This document shows, in pieces, positions 48,197 through 58,146 of a stretch of 64,000 bases of DNA. A model generated the notes under the pieces. The model did not search any database. It saw only the letters and a program-made list of their open reading frames with translations, and was not told the origin of the DNA. The DNA is from Marinobacter arenosus. Lineage in GTDB: Bacteria > Pseudomonadota > Gammaproteobacteria > Pseudomonadales > Oleiphilaceae. The stretch covers positions 62,001 to 126,000 of the forward strand of contig NZ_JAHVAO010000004.1 of the NCBI RefSeq assembly GCF_019264345.1, written 5' to 3'. The position numbers were made by a program, and so were the translations under genes. The stretch's first letter is position 1. Each line of letters opens with the position of its first letter.

Positions 48197-49438
48197 ATGA
48201 CAGCTCCAACCGATCTCAAATCCTCTCCCCGTATAGGGCTTGCCCTGGGCGGCGGCGGACCTTTGGGCGGGATTTACGAGATTGGTGCCCTTCGAGCGTT
48301 GGATGAAGCTCTGGACGGTCTCGATTTCAACGACATCGATGTCTACGTTGGGGTGAACGGTGGCTCGTTCGTGGCAGCCAACCTCGCTAACCAGATGACC
48401 ACCGCCCAGTTGTGCCGCATTTTCGTGCGCAACGAGGCAGAGGTTCACCCATTCCATCCGGAAGTCTTCTACCGACCCGCATTTCGGGAGCTTGGCAGTC
48501 GGTTGCTGGCCGTTCCCGGTCTCGTGTCGACAGCGGTCCAGCGATTCATCAACAACCCTTACGATCAGAGTCTTCTTGAGGCACTGACAATCCTTGCCCA
48601 GGCGGCACCTGCCGGACTGTTTGATAACGAAGGCCTGCACGAATACCTCAAGCGTGCGTTCACCATGTTGGGGCGTACCAACGATTTCCGCCAATTGAAG
48701 CGTAGCCTCTACATTGTTGCAGCCGACGTGGAAAGCACCGAGGCTGTGTGCTTTGGCGCCCCCGGTTTTGATCATGTGCCGATTTCCAAGGCGATCCAGG
48801 CGAGTACGGCCTCACCCGGCCTTTACGTACCGGTCGACATCGATGGTCGCTATTACGTCGACGGTACCCTTCGTAAGGGGCTGCACGCCTCGGTAGCCTT
48901 CGAAGATGGCGCCGATCTGGTGTTTGCGGTGAACCCTCAGGTGCCGATCGACGCCAGTGCCGCGGTTCGTGCGGGCACCATGAAACCGGGGGAGCTGACA
49001 CGCTCAGGTATGCCCAACCTTCTGTCCCAGATGTTCCGGACCATGGTTTACTCCCGGATGCAGTCCGGCATTGCCCAGTACGCGCGGGATTACCCGGACA
49101 AGGATATCCTGCTGTTTGAGCCCACCCGGGATGACGCCAAGCTGTTCTTCTCCAACGTCTTCAGCTTCCAGTCTCGTCGGATGGTGTGTGAGCACGCCTA
49201 CCAGATGACGCGCCGGGATCTTCTGAACCGGGCCGATGAACTTGAGCCAAAGCTGGCGAAGTACGGTATTACACTGCGCCGGGATCGTCTTGAGGATGAG
49301 CAGCGAACCATCAGCACCAGTCTTTATGGCGAGATGCTCCCGCTGTACGTGGCAAAAGGCCGCAAGAAGAAGGCGGAAAAAGGAAAGCTCGCGTCAGGCC
49401 TCGAAAACGTGACACATCTGTTCAGCAAGGCCCAGTAG
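48197..49438 (+). CDS. Patatin-like phospholipase family protein with Ser-to-Asn change at the nucleophile
   Basis: 413 residues from the ATG at 48197 (AAGGAAAC upstream; an ATG at 48173 lacks a site). The oxyanion-hole region LALGGGGPLGGIYEIGAL and the Asp motif YYVDGTLRKG are present. The nucleophile elbow, normally GxSxG, reads YVGVNGGSF, with Asn54 (AAC) where Ser (AGC) is expected; a serine lies three residues later. If correct, the catalytic dyad is broken and the protein may be inactive or use another residue. There is no signal peptide, and the long basic C-terminus (KGRKKKAEKGK) may bind membranes or polymer. Confidence 0.82.
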   Translation: MTAPTDLKSSPRIGLALGGGGPLGGIYEIGALRALDEALDGLDFNDIDVYVGVNGGSFVAANLANQMTTAQLCRIFVRNEAEVHPFHPEVFYRPAFRELGSRLLAVPGLVSTAVQRFINNPYDQSLLEALTILAQAAPAGLFDNEGLHEYLKRAFTMLGRTNDFRQLKRSLYIVAADVESTEAVCFGAPGFDHVPISKAIQASTASPGLYVPVDIDGRYYVDGTLRKGLHASVAFEDGADLVFAVNPQVPIDASAAVRAGTMKPGELTRSGMPNLLSQMFRTMVYSRMQSGIAQYARDYPDKDILLFEPTRDDAKLFFSNVFSFQSRRMVCEHAYQMTRRDLLNRADELEPKLAKYGITLRRDRLEDEQRTISTSLYGEMLPLYVAKGRKKKAEKGKLASGLENVTHLFSKAQ

Positions 49439-49449
49439 CCGGAAGGGCA

Positions 49450-49469
49450 GGGGCGCGTCAGTGCGCCCC
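49450..49469. terminator. Hairpin between convergent patatin and hslU genes
   Basis: GGGGCGC (49450-49456), 6-base loop, GCGCCCC (49463-49469). It lies midway between two convergent stops. No T tract on either strand. Confidence 0.4.
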
Positions 49470-49482
49470 CGGAGCGTTGCGT

Positions 49483-50811
49483 TTACAGGATGTAGCGGCT
49501 GAGGTCCTCGTCTTCGGCCAGCGCTCCCAGCTTTTCGTCTACATAGGCGGCAGACACTTCAAAACCGTCGCGTACCTGATCACCCGCCTCGAACGAAAGG
49601 CTTTCCAGCAAGCGCTCAAGCACCGTGTGCAACCGCCGGGCACCAATATTCTCGGTGGTTTCATTGACCTTCCACGCCACTTCCGCGATTCGGGCAATGG
49701 CGCCCTCGCCAAAGGTCAGTGTTACGCCTTCGGTTGCCATCAGGGCTTCGTACTGCTGTACCAGGGATGCGTCGGGCTCAGTCAGGATACGCTTGAAGTC
49801 CTCAGGTGAGAGCGCCTCAAGCTCGACCCGGATCGGCAACCGGCCCTGAAGCTCCGGAATCAGGTCAGACGGCTTCGACAAGTGAAACGCACCGGATGCG
49901 ATAAACAGAATGTGGTCCGTGCGTATCGAGCCATACTTGGTGCTGACGGTGCTGCCCTCGATCAGTGGGAGCAGATCCCGTTGAACACCTTCACGGGACA
50001 CGTCGGAGGAAGCGTTTTCCGAGCGTTTGGCCACCTTGTCGATCTCGTCAATGAAGACGATTCCGTTCTGTTCGACCACCTGAATGGCCTTTTGTTTGAT
50101 CTCTTCTTCGTTGACCAGTTTCGCGGCTTCCTCGTCCTTCACCCGCCTCAGGGCATCGCTTACCTTCATTTTTCGGGTTTTGCGTTTATCGGAGGACAGG
50201 TTGGAGAACATGCTCTGAAGTTGACTGGTCATTTCTTCCATGCCCGGGGGGGCCATGATCTCGACACCGGCGCCGCTGCTGCTGAGATCGATCTCTATTT
50301 CCTTGTCATCGAGTTCACCCTCGCGCAATTTCTTTCGGAACAGCTGACGGGTGGACGAGTCGCCACTGCGCTCACTGTCTTCCCGGAAGTCCCGGGCGGG
50401 AGGAAGAAGGGCATCCAGAATGCGCTCCTCAGCGGCATCGAGAGCCCGGTGCTCATGACGTTTCATTTCCTGCTCGCGCAGCATCTTGATGGCCATGTCG
50501 GCCAGATCCCGGATGATCGATTCCACGTCGCGGCCAACGTAGCCAACTTCGGTAAACTTGGTGGCTTCCACCTTAAGGAACGGCGCATCGGCGAGCTTTG
50601 CCAGCCGTCGAGCGATCTCGGTTTTGCCGACGCCCGTCGGGCCGATCATCAAAATATTCTTGGGCGTAATCTCGTCGCGCAGGCTGCTGTCCAGCTGCAT
50701 ACGGCGCCAGCGATTTCTCAGGGCGATAGCCACCGCCCGCTTGGCTTCTTCCTGACCCACGATGTGTTTATCAAGTTCGTGGACAATCTCACGGGGAGTC
50801 ATTGCAGACAT
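49483..50811 (-). CDS. hslU: HslU ATPase subunit of the HslUV protease
   Basis: 442 residues. AAA+ unfoldase: Walker A GPTGVGKT (57-64), the pore-loop region GYVGRDVES, an inserted I-domain (about 110-240), Walker [11 protein letters not shown] and the C-terminal LSRYIL, whose last residues activate HslV. It feeds proteins such as heat-damaged substrates into HslV. It lies 12 bases after hslV in one operon driven by a sigma32-like promoter (51394-51421). Confidence 0.98.
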   Translation of the reverse strand: MSAMTPREIVHELDKHIVGQEEAKRAVAIALRNRWRRMQLDSSLRDEITPKNILMIGPTGVGKTEIARRLAKLADAPFLKVEATKFTEVGYVGRDVESIIRDLADMAIKMLREQEMKRHEHRALDAAEERILDALLPPARDFREDSERSGDSSTRQLFRKKLREGELDDKEIEIDLSSSGAGVEIMAPPGMEEMTSQLQSMFSNLSSDKRKTRKMKVSDALRRVKDEEAAKLVNEEEIKQKAIQVVEQNGIVFIDEIDKVAKRSENASSDVSREGVQRDLLPLIEGSTVSTKYGSIRTDHILFIASGAFHLSKPSDLIPELQGRLPIRVELEALSPEDFKRILTEPDASLVQQYEALMATEGVTLTFGEGAIARIAEVAWKVNETTENIGARRLHTVLERLLESLSFEAGDQVRDGFEVSAAYVDEKLGALAEDEDLSRYIL

Positions 50812-50823
50812 GGTCGCTCCGGA

Positions 50824-51354
50824 TCACTCGTTGGTGGACAGCACTTCGAGGGTGCGATGGTGGTTGGTGTAGATGCAGATGTCAGCTGCTATATCCAGGC
50901 CCTTTTCCACAATTTCGTGGGCGGACAGTTCGGTGTTTTCCAGCAGGGCTCTGGCAGACGCCTGGGCGAAGGGGCCGCCGGAACCGATCGCAATAAGCCC
51001 TTGCTCTGGCTCAATAACGTCGCCATTGCCGGTAATAATCAGCGAGGCGGTTTTATCGGCCACCGCAAGCAGGGCTTCGAGCCGGCGCAAGGCCCGGTCC
51101 GTTCGCCAGTCCTTTGCCAGCTCCACTGCAGCCCGGGTCAGGTTGCCCTGATGCTTTTCCAGCTGGGCCTCGAATCGCTCAAAGAGGGTGAACGCATCGG
51201 CGGTGCCACCGGCGAAGCCGGCAACCACCTTGCCGTTGTACAGGCGGCGAACCTTTCGGGCGTTGCCCTTCATAACCGTGTTACCCAGGGAAACCTGGCC
51301 GTCGCCACCCATGGCAACTTCATCATCGCGGCGGACCGAAAGTATGGTAGTCAT
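50824..51354 (-). CDS. hslV: HslV peptidase subunit of the HslUV protease
   Basis: 176 residues, proteasome beta-like fold. After Met removal the N-terminal Thr2 of [19 protein letters not shown] is the catalytic nucleophile; [13 protein letters not shown] and [14 protein letters not shown] are conserved. Two hexameric rings form the chamber closed by HslU. GGAG lies about 7 bases before the ATG. First gene of hslVU, with a heat-shock-type promoter 33 bases upstream of the start codon. Confidence 0.98.
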   Translation of the reverse strand: MTTILSVRRDDEVAMGGDGQVSLGNTVMKGNARKVRRLYNGKVVAGFAGGTADAFTLFERFEAQLEKHQGNLTRAAVELAKDWRTDRALRRLEALLAVADKTASLIITGNGDVIEPEQGLIAIGSGGPFAQASARALLENTELSAHEIVEKGLDIAADICIYTNHHRTLEVLSTNE

Positions 51355-51393
51355 TTGGGCTCCAATTGCCTGATTGAAATCGGTATTGGGCAG

Positions 51394-51421
51394 TTATGGA
51401 GGCGGGGGAAGAGAATTCAAG
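51394..51421 (-). promoter_or_regulatory. Sigma32-like heat-shock promoter of hslVU
   Basis: The minus strand reads CTTGAAT, 13 bases, CTCCATAA. The sigma32 consensus is CTTGAAA-N11-16-CCCCATNT: six of seven -35 positions and most -10 positions fit, with ideal spacing. Located about 40 bases before hslV. Confidence 0.6.
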
Positions 51422-51464
51422 TGGAGAGCCAGACGACGGCGCGAAAAGCTCCCCGCGGATCCGG

Positions 51465-52100
51465 CTAGCCTTCCTTCGGAATTTTCCGAACCAGGGGCTG
51501 GATGTTGATGGATACCAGCTTGTCGATCGCCGAATTCATCTGGCTTCGCGAGGTGAAGGGGCCCACGTTGACGCGGTACCAGATGGTTCCGCTGTCCAGG
51601 TCGATGCGTTGCACGGTCGCGCGCAGGCCCTGGAAGGCGATCTCGGCTCGTTGTCGCTCGGCGTCACCCTTGTTGCGAAAGGAGCCGGACTGCACGAGGT
51701 AACTAAAATCCTGTTTTGCGGGACCCGGGGTGTACTCGTCAACCTTGGGTGGCACGACTTCGGATTCCGGGAGCATTTCGTAGAAGCGGAATCCGGGCTT
51801 TTTGTCCACGGTCTTGGCCGTGGTCTGGGGTTGATTGCTTTCCGTCTGGGTGGCCGGCAGCGGCGCCGGCTGAGGTCTGCTTCCGGCTGGAAGGGAGTTC
51901 AGATAAACAATGAAGCCAATGAAACCGCCTACGGCTGCCAGTGAGAAGATCCATTTCACCGACAGGCCGCCGTGCTGGGACCGTGCAGGCGTCGCCGTTC
52001 CGGTCCGCTTTTTCGGGCCGTGCGACGCCTTGCTCTGTCTTTTCTTCGGCGTCGCGGAAGGCGAGGCCGAGCGGTTCTTTCGGGCGTAATCTCGGGACAT
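51465..52100 (-). CDS. SPOR domain protein, FtsN-like
   Basis: 211 residues. A basic cytosolic N-terminus (SRDYARKNRSASPS) precedes one transmembrane helix (about 50-66), a Pro/Gln-rich periplasmic linker and a C-terminal SPOR domain (about 128-205: FSYLVQSGSFRNKGDAERQR, WYRVNVGPFTSR). SPOR domains bind denuded septal peptidoglycan. The layout matches FtsN-type division proteins, and the same gene lies between argS and hslV in Pseudomonas. It is in an operon with argS (9-base gap). Confidence 0.88.
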   Translation of the reverse strand: MSRDYARKNRSASPSATPKKRQSKASHGPKKRTGTATPARSQHGGLSVKWIFSLAAVGGFIGFIVYLNSLPAGSRPQPAPLPATQTESNQPQTTAKTVDKKPGFRFYEMLPESEVVPPKVDEYTPGPAKQDFSYLVQSGSFRNKGDAERQRAEIAFQGLRATVQRIDLDSGTIWYRVNVGPFTSRSQMNSAIDKLVSINIQPLVRKIPKEG

Positions 52101-52109
52101 GGTCGTTAT

Positions 52110-53795
52110 TTACATCTCTTCCGGTGCGCTGACGCCGAGCAGGTCGAGCCCATTGGCGATTACCTGGCGAATGGCCAGGTAAAGGCTTACGCGGGCGTCT
52201 CGAACGGCCGCATCCTCAATGAGAACCTTGTGAGCGTTGTAATAAGTATGGAACTGGCCCGCCAGGTCCCGCAAATAGTGGGTCAGGTGATGCGGTTCCC
52301 GTTGCGCCGCAGAGTTGGCAATCAGCTCCGGATACTTGGCGAGCTGGTTGGCCAGCTCCTTTTCCTCATCAAGGGTCAGCAGTGACAGGTCACCGACGCA
52401 CTGGTTGCGCCCCCGCTCAATGCCTTCCGCCGCCATTTTTCGCAGAACACTGCAGATGCGGGCGTGAGCATACTGGATGTAATACACCGGATTTTCATTG
52501 GTCTGGGAGCGCGCCAGATCGATATCGAAAGTCAATTGCGAGTCGACACGCCGGGCGGCAAGGAAAAACCGGGTTGCGTCCCGACCGACTTCGTCGATCA
52601 GGTCCCGTACGGTGACGTAGCTGCCGGCACGCTTGGAGATTTTCACTTCCTGGCCGGATCGGGTCACCATGACCATCTGGTGCAGCACGTAATCCGGCCA
52701 ACCTACTGGAATGCCGGCATTGAGTGCCTGTAGCCCGGCCCGGACGCGGGTGACCGTGGAGTGGTGGTCCGCACCCTGCTCGTTGATAACCGTGCTGAAG
52801 CCGCGCTGCCACTTGTCGAGATGATAGGCGACGTCCGGCAGGAAGTAGGTGTAACCTCCATCCTTCTTCCGCATCACCCGGTCCTTGTCGTCGCCAAATT
52901 CGGTGGTCTTCAACCACATGGCGCCGTCCTGCTCGTAGGTGTAACCGTTGTCCCGCAGGCGACTTACCGCAGCTTCCACTTTCCCGTCCTCGTACAGGGA
53001 GGACTCCAGGAAGTAAACGTCAAAATGCACGCCAAACGCTTTCAGGTCCAGATCCTGCTCCCGGCGCAGATAAGCGACCGCAAACTCGCGAATCGCATCC
53101 TGATCGTCTGGGTCGGCCTTGGCCGTTACCTCGCGGTCATCGGCAGTGACGGTTTCGCCGGCCAGGTAGGCGTTTGCCACGTCAATGATGTAGTCGCCGC
53201 GATAGCCATCAGCTGGCCAGCTGTCATCGTCCGGGGTCAGTCCCCGGACCCGGGATTGCACCGACAGCGCAAGGTTGTTGATCTGGGCACCGGCGTCGTT
53301 GTAGTAGAACTCCCGGGTCACCGAGTAGCCGTTCGCTTCCAACAGCCGGCAGAGGCAGTCACCGATCGCAGCACCACGGCCGTGCCCCACATGCAGCGGG
53401 CCGGTCGGGTTGGCAGAGACAAACTCCACCTGGACTTTTTCACCCTGGCCACGGTTGTTCCGGCCAAACTGATCCGCCTGATCCAGGATGGTGTTCACGA
53501 CCTCGAAAGCGCTGGCGGTGCTCATGAAGAAATTGATGAATCCGGGGCCGGCAATCTCCACTTTCTGGACGGCTTCGCTCTCTGGCAGTCTCTCGATCAG
53601 TGCCTCAGCCAGTTTCCGGGGTGGACAACCCGCAGCCTTTGCCGCCACCAGGGCAATATTGCAGGCGTAGTCGCCGTGGGATTTGTCCTTGGTGTTGCCT
53701 ACTTGCGGTGTGAACGCCTGGTCGGCGGGCAAGGTGCCCTCGGACTGAAGGGCGGCCAGCGCGGTCTGGAGCAGATCGGAAACGGTCTCTTTCAT
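52110..53795 (-). CDS. argS: Arginyl-tRNA synthetase
   Basis: 561 residues, class I. The N-terminal Add1 domain contains [14 protein letters not shown]. The catalytic core begins with [16 protein letters not shown], where HVGH is the HIGH motif. The KMSKS equivalent is degenerate (VKISKRAG), as usual in ArgRS, and the C-terminal DALR domain ends with [10 protein letters not shown]. It charges tRNA-Arg and needs the tRNA for amino-acid activation. Followed by the SPOR gene and preceded by priA. Confidence 0.97.
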   Translation of the reverse strand: MKETVSDLLQTALAALQSEGTLPADQAFTPQVGNTKDKSHGDYACNIALVAAKAAGCPPRKLAEALIERLPESEAVQKVEIAGPGFINFFMSTASAFEVVNTILDQADQFGRNNRGQGEKVQVEFVSANPTGPLHVGHGRGAAIGDCLCRLLEANGYSVTREFYYNDAGAQINNLALSVQSRVRGLTPDDDSWPADGYRGDYIIDVANAYLAGETVTADDREVTAKADPDDQDAIREFAVAYLRREQDLDLKAFGVHFDVYFLESSLYEDGKVEAAVSRLRDNGYTYEQDGAMWLKTTEFGDDKDRVMRKKDGGYTYFLPDVAYHLDKWQRGFSTVINEQGADHHSTVTRVRAGLQALNAGIPVGWPDYVLHQMVMVTRSGQEVKISKRAGSYVTVRDLIDEVGRDATRFFLAARRVDSQLTFDIDLARSQTNENPVYYIQYAHARICSVLRKMAAEGIERGRNQCVGDLSLLTLDEEKELANQLAKYPELIANSAAQREPHHLTHYLRDLAGQFHTYYNAHKVLIEDAAVRDARVSLYLAIRQVIANGLDLLGVSAPEEM

Positions 53796-53913
53796 GCTGT
53801 CAGATGACTCGGTTTACTGGAGAATTGGAATTAGGGCAGGGCGCCCGATGGAAACAGAAGCCCGCTATTATCGCGGAAAGTTACGTTTCAAGCAAAAAGC
53901 TCGCTCCTTGATG

Positions 53914-56088
53914 TCAGCCGGTTTCGTGGGGGTCGACATCAATCATCCACTTCAGGTTGCCAGGAAGTTTTTGCTGATCCAGCTGTTCACATATTCCTTT
54001 CAACAGGAAATTCAAACGCTTCCTGTTGTCGGCATTGAGGACCAGTTGCGAACGATGGCGGTTAGCGCGACGGGCAATCAGCGCGGGTAACGGGCCCCAG
54101 ACGTCGATCCCCCGGGCTTGTGTGAGCGGTTTGATGGAGTCGAGCAGGGTAAGGCCTTGCTCCATGGAGTCGGCTTCCGCCCGAAAGATGGCCATGGCGC
54201 GGAAAGGCGGGAATTGGCCGGCCTCTCGCTCCGCCAGAAGCTGATCGGCCATGTCCAGATACCGTCCATTACACAGAGTGCGAAGCAGGGGGTGGTCGCT
54301 GTGGCAGGTCTGAACCAGAACCTGTCCGGGCACCCTGCCTCGGCCGGCTCGACCGCTGACCTGAAGCAGGGTCTGGATAAGCTGCTCAGGCGCCCTGAAG
54401 TCAACGCTGAACAGGCCGCCATCAGCGTTGACCACCACCACGAGCGTGACGCCCGGGAAGTCGTGGCCTTTGGCAAGCATCTGGGTGCCAACCAGAACGC
54501 AGGGCTTGCCGGTGTTGACGGTGTTCAGGATGCCCTGAATGCTGCCCTTGCGCTGGGTGCTGTCGCGATCAACTCGAACGATGGGGGTCTCGGGAAATGT
54601 GGTCGCGAGAATGTCCTCGCTTCGTTCGGTCCCCTCCCCAACGGGTTTGAATGCTTCGCTGCGACATTCGGGGCAATGGTCAGTGGCGGCCGTCTGATAG
54701 TCGCAGTGGTGGCATCGCATGGCGCGATCACGTCGGTGGTAGGTAAGCCGGGTATCGCATCGGGGGCATTCCACTATGTGGCCGCAATCAAAACACATCA
54801 TCACCGGGGCAAAACCCCGGCGATTCACAAACACCAGCGCCTGCTGCCCGTTTTCCAGGGTTTTTCGGATAGCCTCAAGGGCGGGTTTTGAAAGGCCTCC
54901 CTCCAGCGGCCGGCTGCGAATGTCGAGCAGGCAGATTTCTGGCGGCTGGGCATTTCCAGCCCGCTCTTCCAGTCGAACAAGGCGGTATTTGTGCTGTTGC
55001 GCGTTGTAATAAGATTCCAGCGAGGGGGTTGCCGAGCCCAGGATCACCGGGCAGCCGTTCAGGTGCGCCCGGTAAACGGCTACGTCCCTGCCAGAGTAAC
55101 GGAAACCTTCTCCCTGCTTGTAGGAACTGTCATGTTCCTCATCGACGATAATGGTCTTCAGGCCGGTAAAGGGAAGCAGCACCGCTGAACGGGTCCCGAT
55201 CAGTACAACCGGTTCGCCGTGTCGGATTTTCAGCCAGGTGGAGAGCCGTTCACCGTCATTGAGAGCCGAGTGCCAGACCACAATGCGGTCGCCAAAGTAA
55301 TGGCGAAAACGAGCAACCGTCTGAGGTGTGAGATTGATCTCCGGCACCAGAACCAGGGCTTGTTGATCCGCCTCCAGGTTCGTTTTCAGGTAATGAAGAT
55401 AGATCTCCGTTTTCCCGCTCCCGGTGATGCCATAGAGAAGCGAGGCGCTAAAGCCGTCCCCGGGCGGGGCAAGTTGACGGGCGGCTTCGACTTGTGCGGC
55501 CGAGAGTGCCGGCACCCTGCTGTCGATGTCCGGGTCAGTAGTCGCGCTGTAGCGGATGGCTCGGGAGTGGGGTTCGACCAGCTTCTTGTCCTGAAGTGCT
55601 CTGAGTTGGGCCCGGGTGTATCCCGCCTGGGTGATGTCCCGCTCGGACGCCCCGTTATCTCTGTCGGTCAGCCAGGCCAGCAGGGCTCTTTGTTTATGGG
55701 CATTGTTCGGAAGTTCTTCTCCGGTGCCGACCGCGGCCCACCACTGTTCCGGTTTTTCTTCGGCGGCTCGCCCCTTCCGTAAGGAGGCGGGTAGAGCGGT
55801 AAAGAGGCATTCGCCAAGCGGGTGTTGGTAGTAATTGCTGGCCCAATTCAGCAATTGGAGCGTCTCGTCAGGGAGCGCTGGCCAGGGTTCAATGGCCGAG
55901 ATCACGGGTTTGATGGTGATACCGGCCGGCGGGTTTACGCCGGTTTCAACGACTATGCCGGTTGCGTGCTGGCGTCCGAACGGTATCTGGACTCTTTGCC
56001 CTGGAACGAGGTCAAGGCCCTCGGGAATCCGGTAGTCGAACAGCCGCCTTAGCGGGCGGTTCAGGGCGATTCGTGCAATGGACGACAC
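53914..56088 (-). CDS. priA: Primosomal protein N' (replication restart helicase PriA)
   Basis: 724 residues. The N-terminal 3'-DNA binding domain (IALNRPLRRLFDYRIPEG) is followed by a superfamily 2 helicase core with Walker A GITGSGKTEIY and DEEH box VDEEHDSSYKQ. The zinc-binding region has paired cysteines (CFDCGHIVECPRC, CHHC, CPEC), then GEGTERSEDIL and GRAGRG. It reloads the replisome at stalled forks. The position before argS and beside divergent rpmE is as in Pseudomonas. Confidence 0.97.
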   Translation of the reverse strand: MSSIARIALNRPLRRLFDYRIPEGLDLVPGQRVQIPFGRQHATGIVVETGVNPPAGITIKPVISAIEPWPALPDETLQLLNWASNYYQHPLGECLFTALPASLRKGRAAEEKPEQWWAAVGTGEELPNNAHKQRALLAWLTDRDNGASERDITQAGYTRAQLRALQDKKLVEPHSRAIRYSATTDPDIDSRVPALSAAQVEAARQLAPPGDGFSASLLYGITGSGKTEIYLHYLKTNLEADQQALVLVPEINLTPQTVARFRHYFGDRIVVWHSALNDGERLSTWLKIRHGEPVVLIGTRSAVLLPFTGLKTIIVDEEHDSSYKQGEGFRYSGRDVAVYRAHLNGCPVILGSATPSLESYYNAQQHKYRLVRLEERAGNAQPPEICLLDIRSRPLEGGLSKPALEAIRKTLENGQQALVFVNRRGFAPVMMCFDCGHIVECPRCDTRLTYHRRDRAMRCHHCDYQTAATDHCPECRSEAFKPVGEGTERSEDILATTFPETPIVRVDRDSTQRKGSIQGILNTVNTGKPCVLVGTQMLAKGHDFPGVTLVVVVNADGGLFSVDFRAPEQLIQTLLQVSGRAGRGRVPGQVLVQTCHSDHPLLRTLCNGRYLDMADQLLAEREAGQFPPFRAMAIFRAEADSMEQGLTLLDSIKPLTQARGIDVWGPLPALIARRANRHRSQLVLNADNRKRLNFLLKGICEQLDQQKLPGNLKWMIDVDPHETG

Positions 56089-56194
56089 AGATGGCTCCAG
56101 TGAGAGTCGGGGGTCACGGTATTTGCGTATCCTTTATGTGCCCAGCTATAGGTGACCCTTTCTGGTGCAGGCGGGGCGGAAATCCCTGCGGTGC

Positions 56195-56223
56195 TTGCCT
56201 GTAATTGGATTTGCAAGTAAGAT
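56195..56223 (+). promoter_or_regulatory. Candidate sigma70 promoter of rpmE
   Basis: TTGCCT (56195-56200), a 17-base spacer, TAAGAT (56218-56223); four of six matches in each hexamer with optimal spacing. The predicted leader before rpmE is about 120 bases. Confidence 0.45.
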
Positions 56224-56351
56224 TCGCGGTCTGTTTCCGGCAGGGCATGATTGTGCCCCGTCTTATCAATTGATTCAAACATGCGGTGCCTGGCGCCCGG
56301 GCAATTGAAGGCCCCGTGATCAGGTGGCGGCATGACCTAACGAGGTTCGCC

Positions 56352-56576
56352 ATGAAAGAAGGTATCCATCCCAAGTACGAAGACGTCACCGCGACCTGCT
56401 CTTGCGGCAACGTCATCAAGACCCGTTCCACGATCGGCCACGACCTGCAGCTGGACGTTTGTTCCCAGTGCCACCCGTTTTACACGGGCAAGCAGAAGGT
56501 TATGGATACCGGTGGTCGTATCGACCGTTTCCAGAAGCGCTTCGGCGGCCGCATTGCTGGCGGCAAGAAAGACTGA
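56352..56576 (+). CDS. rpmE: 50S ribosomal protein L31 (zinc-binding form)
   Basis: 74 residues from the ATG at 56352; upstream in-frame codons to 56286 would add a non-conserved tail. [20 protein letters not shown] and [15 protein letters not shown] are the L31 signatures. Cys16, Cys18, Cys37 and Cys40 form the zinc site of the C+ type, whose zinc-free paralogs replace it during zinc starvation. It is divergent from priA and ends at a strong terminator. Confidence 0.97.
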   Translation: MKEGIHPKYEDVTATCSCGNVIKTRSTIGHDLQLDVCSQCHPFYTGKQKVMDTGGRIDRFQKRFGGRIAGGKKD

Positions 56577-56594
56577 TCAAGCGACTCTGGTCAG

Positions 56595-56619
56595 AAAAGC
56601 GCCTCCGGGCGCTTTTTTT
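56595..56619 (+). terminator. Terminator of rpmE
   Basis: GCGCC (56599-56603), loop TCCG, GGCGC (56608-56612) flanked by AAAA on the left and TTTTTTT (56613-56619) on the right. Confidence 0.88.
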
Positions 56620-56793
56620 GTGCCCCGAACAACTGCGTCGTTAAAGAGTACATACGCAATTTGCCCTATTGACTGGTCACAAATTGGTCTGGTGCCACTT
56701 GTCGTTTGGGGGCCGTCGCGCCATAATGGCGCGCTCCGCTGAGCAGTGCTTTGCGGTTCATTACCTTTAAACGTGACAAACGGAACAGTGGCA

Positions 56794-58059
56794 ATGTCTC
56801 AAGATCTGAAAGAAGCAGCCCTTGAATATCACGCCAAGCCGCGGCCTGGTAAGCTGAGTGTCGAAATCACCAAGCCAACCAAGACCTCCCGCGATCTCTC
56901 TTTGGCGTATAGCCCCGGGGTTGCCGAACCGGTCCGCGAGATCGCAAAGGACCCGGAGAACGCATACAAGTACACCGCCAAGGGAAATCTGGTGGCTGTA
57001 ATCTCCGACGGTTCCGCGATTCTTGGTCTGGGCAACCTGGGTCCGCTGGCAAGTAAGCCGGTTATGGAAGGCAAGGGCGTACTGTTCAAGCGCTTTGCCG
57101 GAATTGATGTCTTCGATATCGAAGTCAATTCCGAAAGCCCGCAGGCGTTTATTGAAACGGTCGAGCGTATTGCTGACACCTTCGGTGGTATCAACCTGGA
57201 AGACATCAAGGCACCGGAATGCTTTGAGGTAGAGCGCGCGCTGATCGAAAAGTGCAACGTGCCCATTTTCCATGATGACCAGCACGGCACCGCAATCGTA
57301 ACTGCAGCCGGCATGATCAATGCCCTTGAGCTGCAGGGTAAAACAATTGAAGAAGCGAAAGTTGTCTGCCTAGGAGCAGGTGCGGCAGCTATCGCTTGCA
57401 TGAAGCTGCTGATCAGTTGCGGTATTCGCTCTGAAAACATCTTCATGCTCGACCGAAAGGGTGTGATCCACTCTGGTCGTGATGATCTGAACCAGTACAA
57501 GGCGATGTTCGCCAATGATACGGACCGCCGCACACTGGACGACGCGATTGATGGCGCGGATGTGTTCCTGGGTCTGTCTGGCCCGGATCTGCTGACTGCG
57601 GACCAGCTCAAGTTGATGGCGCCCAACCCCATCGTGTTTGCCTGTTCAAACCCCGATCCGGAGATCAGTCCGGAAGTGGCGCTGGCTACCCGTGATGATC
57701 TCATCATGGCGACCGGCCGTTCGGACTACCCGAACCAGGTGAATAACGTTCTGGGCTTCCCGTTCATCTTCCGTGGCGCATTGGATGTTCGTGCGACCGC
57801 GATCAACGAAGAGATGAAGGTTGCTGCAGTCAACGCCATTCGCGAACTGGCCAAAGAGCCAGTGCCTCAGGAAATCTGTGAGGCATATGGCGTGGATAGC
57901 TTCGAGTTCGGCAAAGAGTACATCATTCCGAAGCCGATGGATGTGCGTCTGCTTGAAGTTGTGCCTGCAGCGGTTGCTCGCGCAGCGGTTGATTCTGGTG
58001 TGGCTCGCAACCCGTACCCGGCGCACTACCCGCTGAAGTCCATGGACGACATCATCTGA
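56794..58059 (+). CDS. maeB: NADP-type malic enzyme, short form without phosphotransacetylase domain
   Basis: 421 residues from the ATG at 56794 (MSQDLKEAALEYHAKPRPGK), the conserved family start; an ATG at 56746 adds 16 unconserved residues. Oxidative decarboxylation of malate to pyruvate. SLAYSPGVAEPV (catalytic Tyr), GLGNLGPLASKPVMEGK, FHDDQHGTAIV and the Rossmann VCLGAGAAAIACM are visible. E. coli MaeB has an extra C-terminal phosphotransacetylase-like domain; this one ends after the malic core. Cofactor preference is inferred. Same place in Pseudomonas (between rpmE and ponA). Confidence 0.93.
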   Translation: MSQDLKEAALEYHAKPRPGKLSVEITKPTKTSRDLSLAYSPGVAEPVREIAKDPENAYKYTAKGNLVAVISDGSAILGLGNLGPLASKPVMEGKGVLFKRFAGIDVFDIEVNSESPQAFIETVERIADTFGGINLEDIKAPECFEVERALIEKCNVPIFHDDQHGTAIVTAAGMINALELQGKTIEEAKVVCLGAGAAAIACMKLLISCGIRSENIFMLDRKGVIHSGRDDLNQYKAMFANDTDRRTLDDAIDGADVFLGLSGPDLLTADQLKLMAPNPIVFACSNPDPEISPEVALATRDDLIMATGRSDYPNQVNNVLGFPFIFRGALDVRATAINEEMKVAAVNAIRELAKEPVPQEICEAYGVDSFEFGKEYIIPKPMDVRLLEVVPAAVARAAVDSGVARNPYPAHYPLKSMDDII

Positions 58060-58080
58060 TTCTTCGTTCAGGGAAATAAA

Positions 58081-58112
58081 AAAAAACCGGCGGTGATCCC
58101 GCCGGTTTTTTT
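58081..58112. terminator. Bidirectional terminator between maeB and mrcA
   Basis: CCGGCGG (58087-58093), 5-base loop, CCGCCGG (58099-58105), with a run of A on the left and TTTTTTT on the right. It serves both convergent genes. Confidence 0.9.
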
Positions 58113-58146
58113 GTGTCTGCCTCTGGTGCCTGTCGGGTTGTGAGGG

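Noticed and set aside
49882..51468. 528-codon plus-strand frame opposite hslU/hslV
   Set aside because: Spans two convincing genes in antisense and has no recognisable domain.
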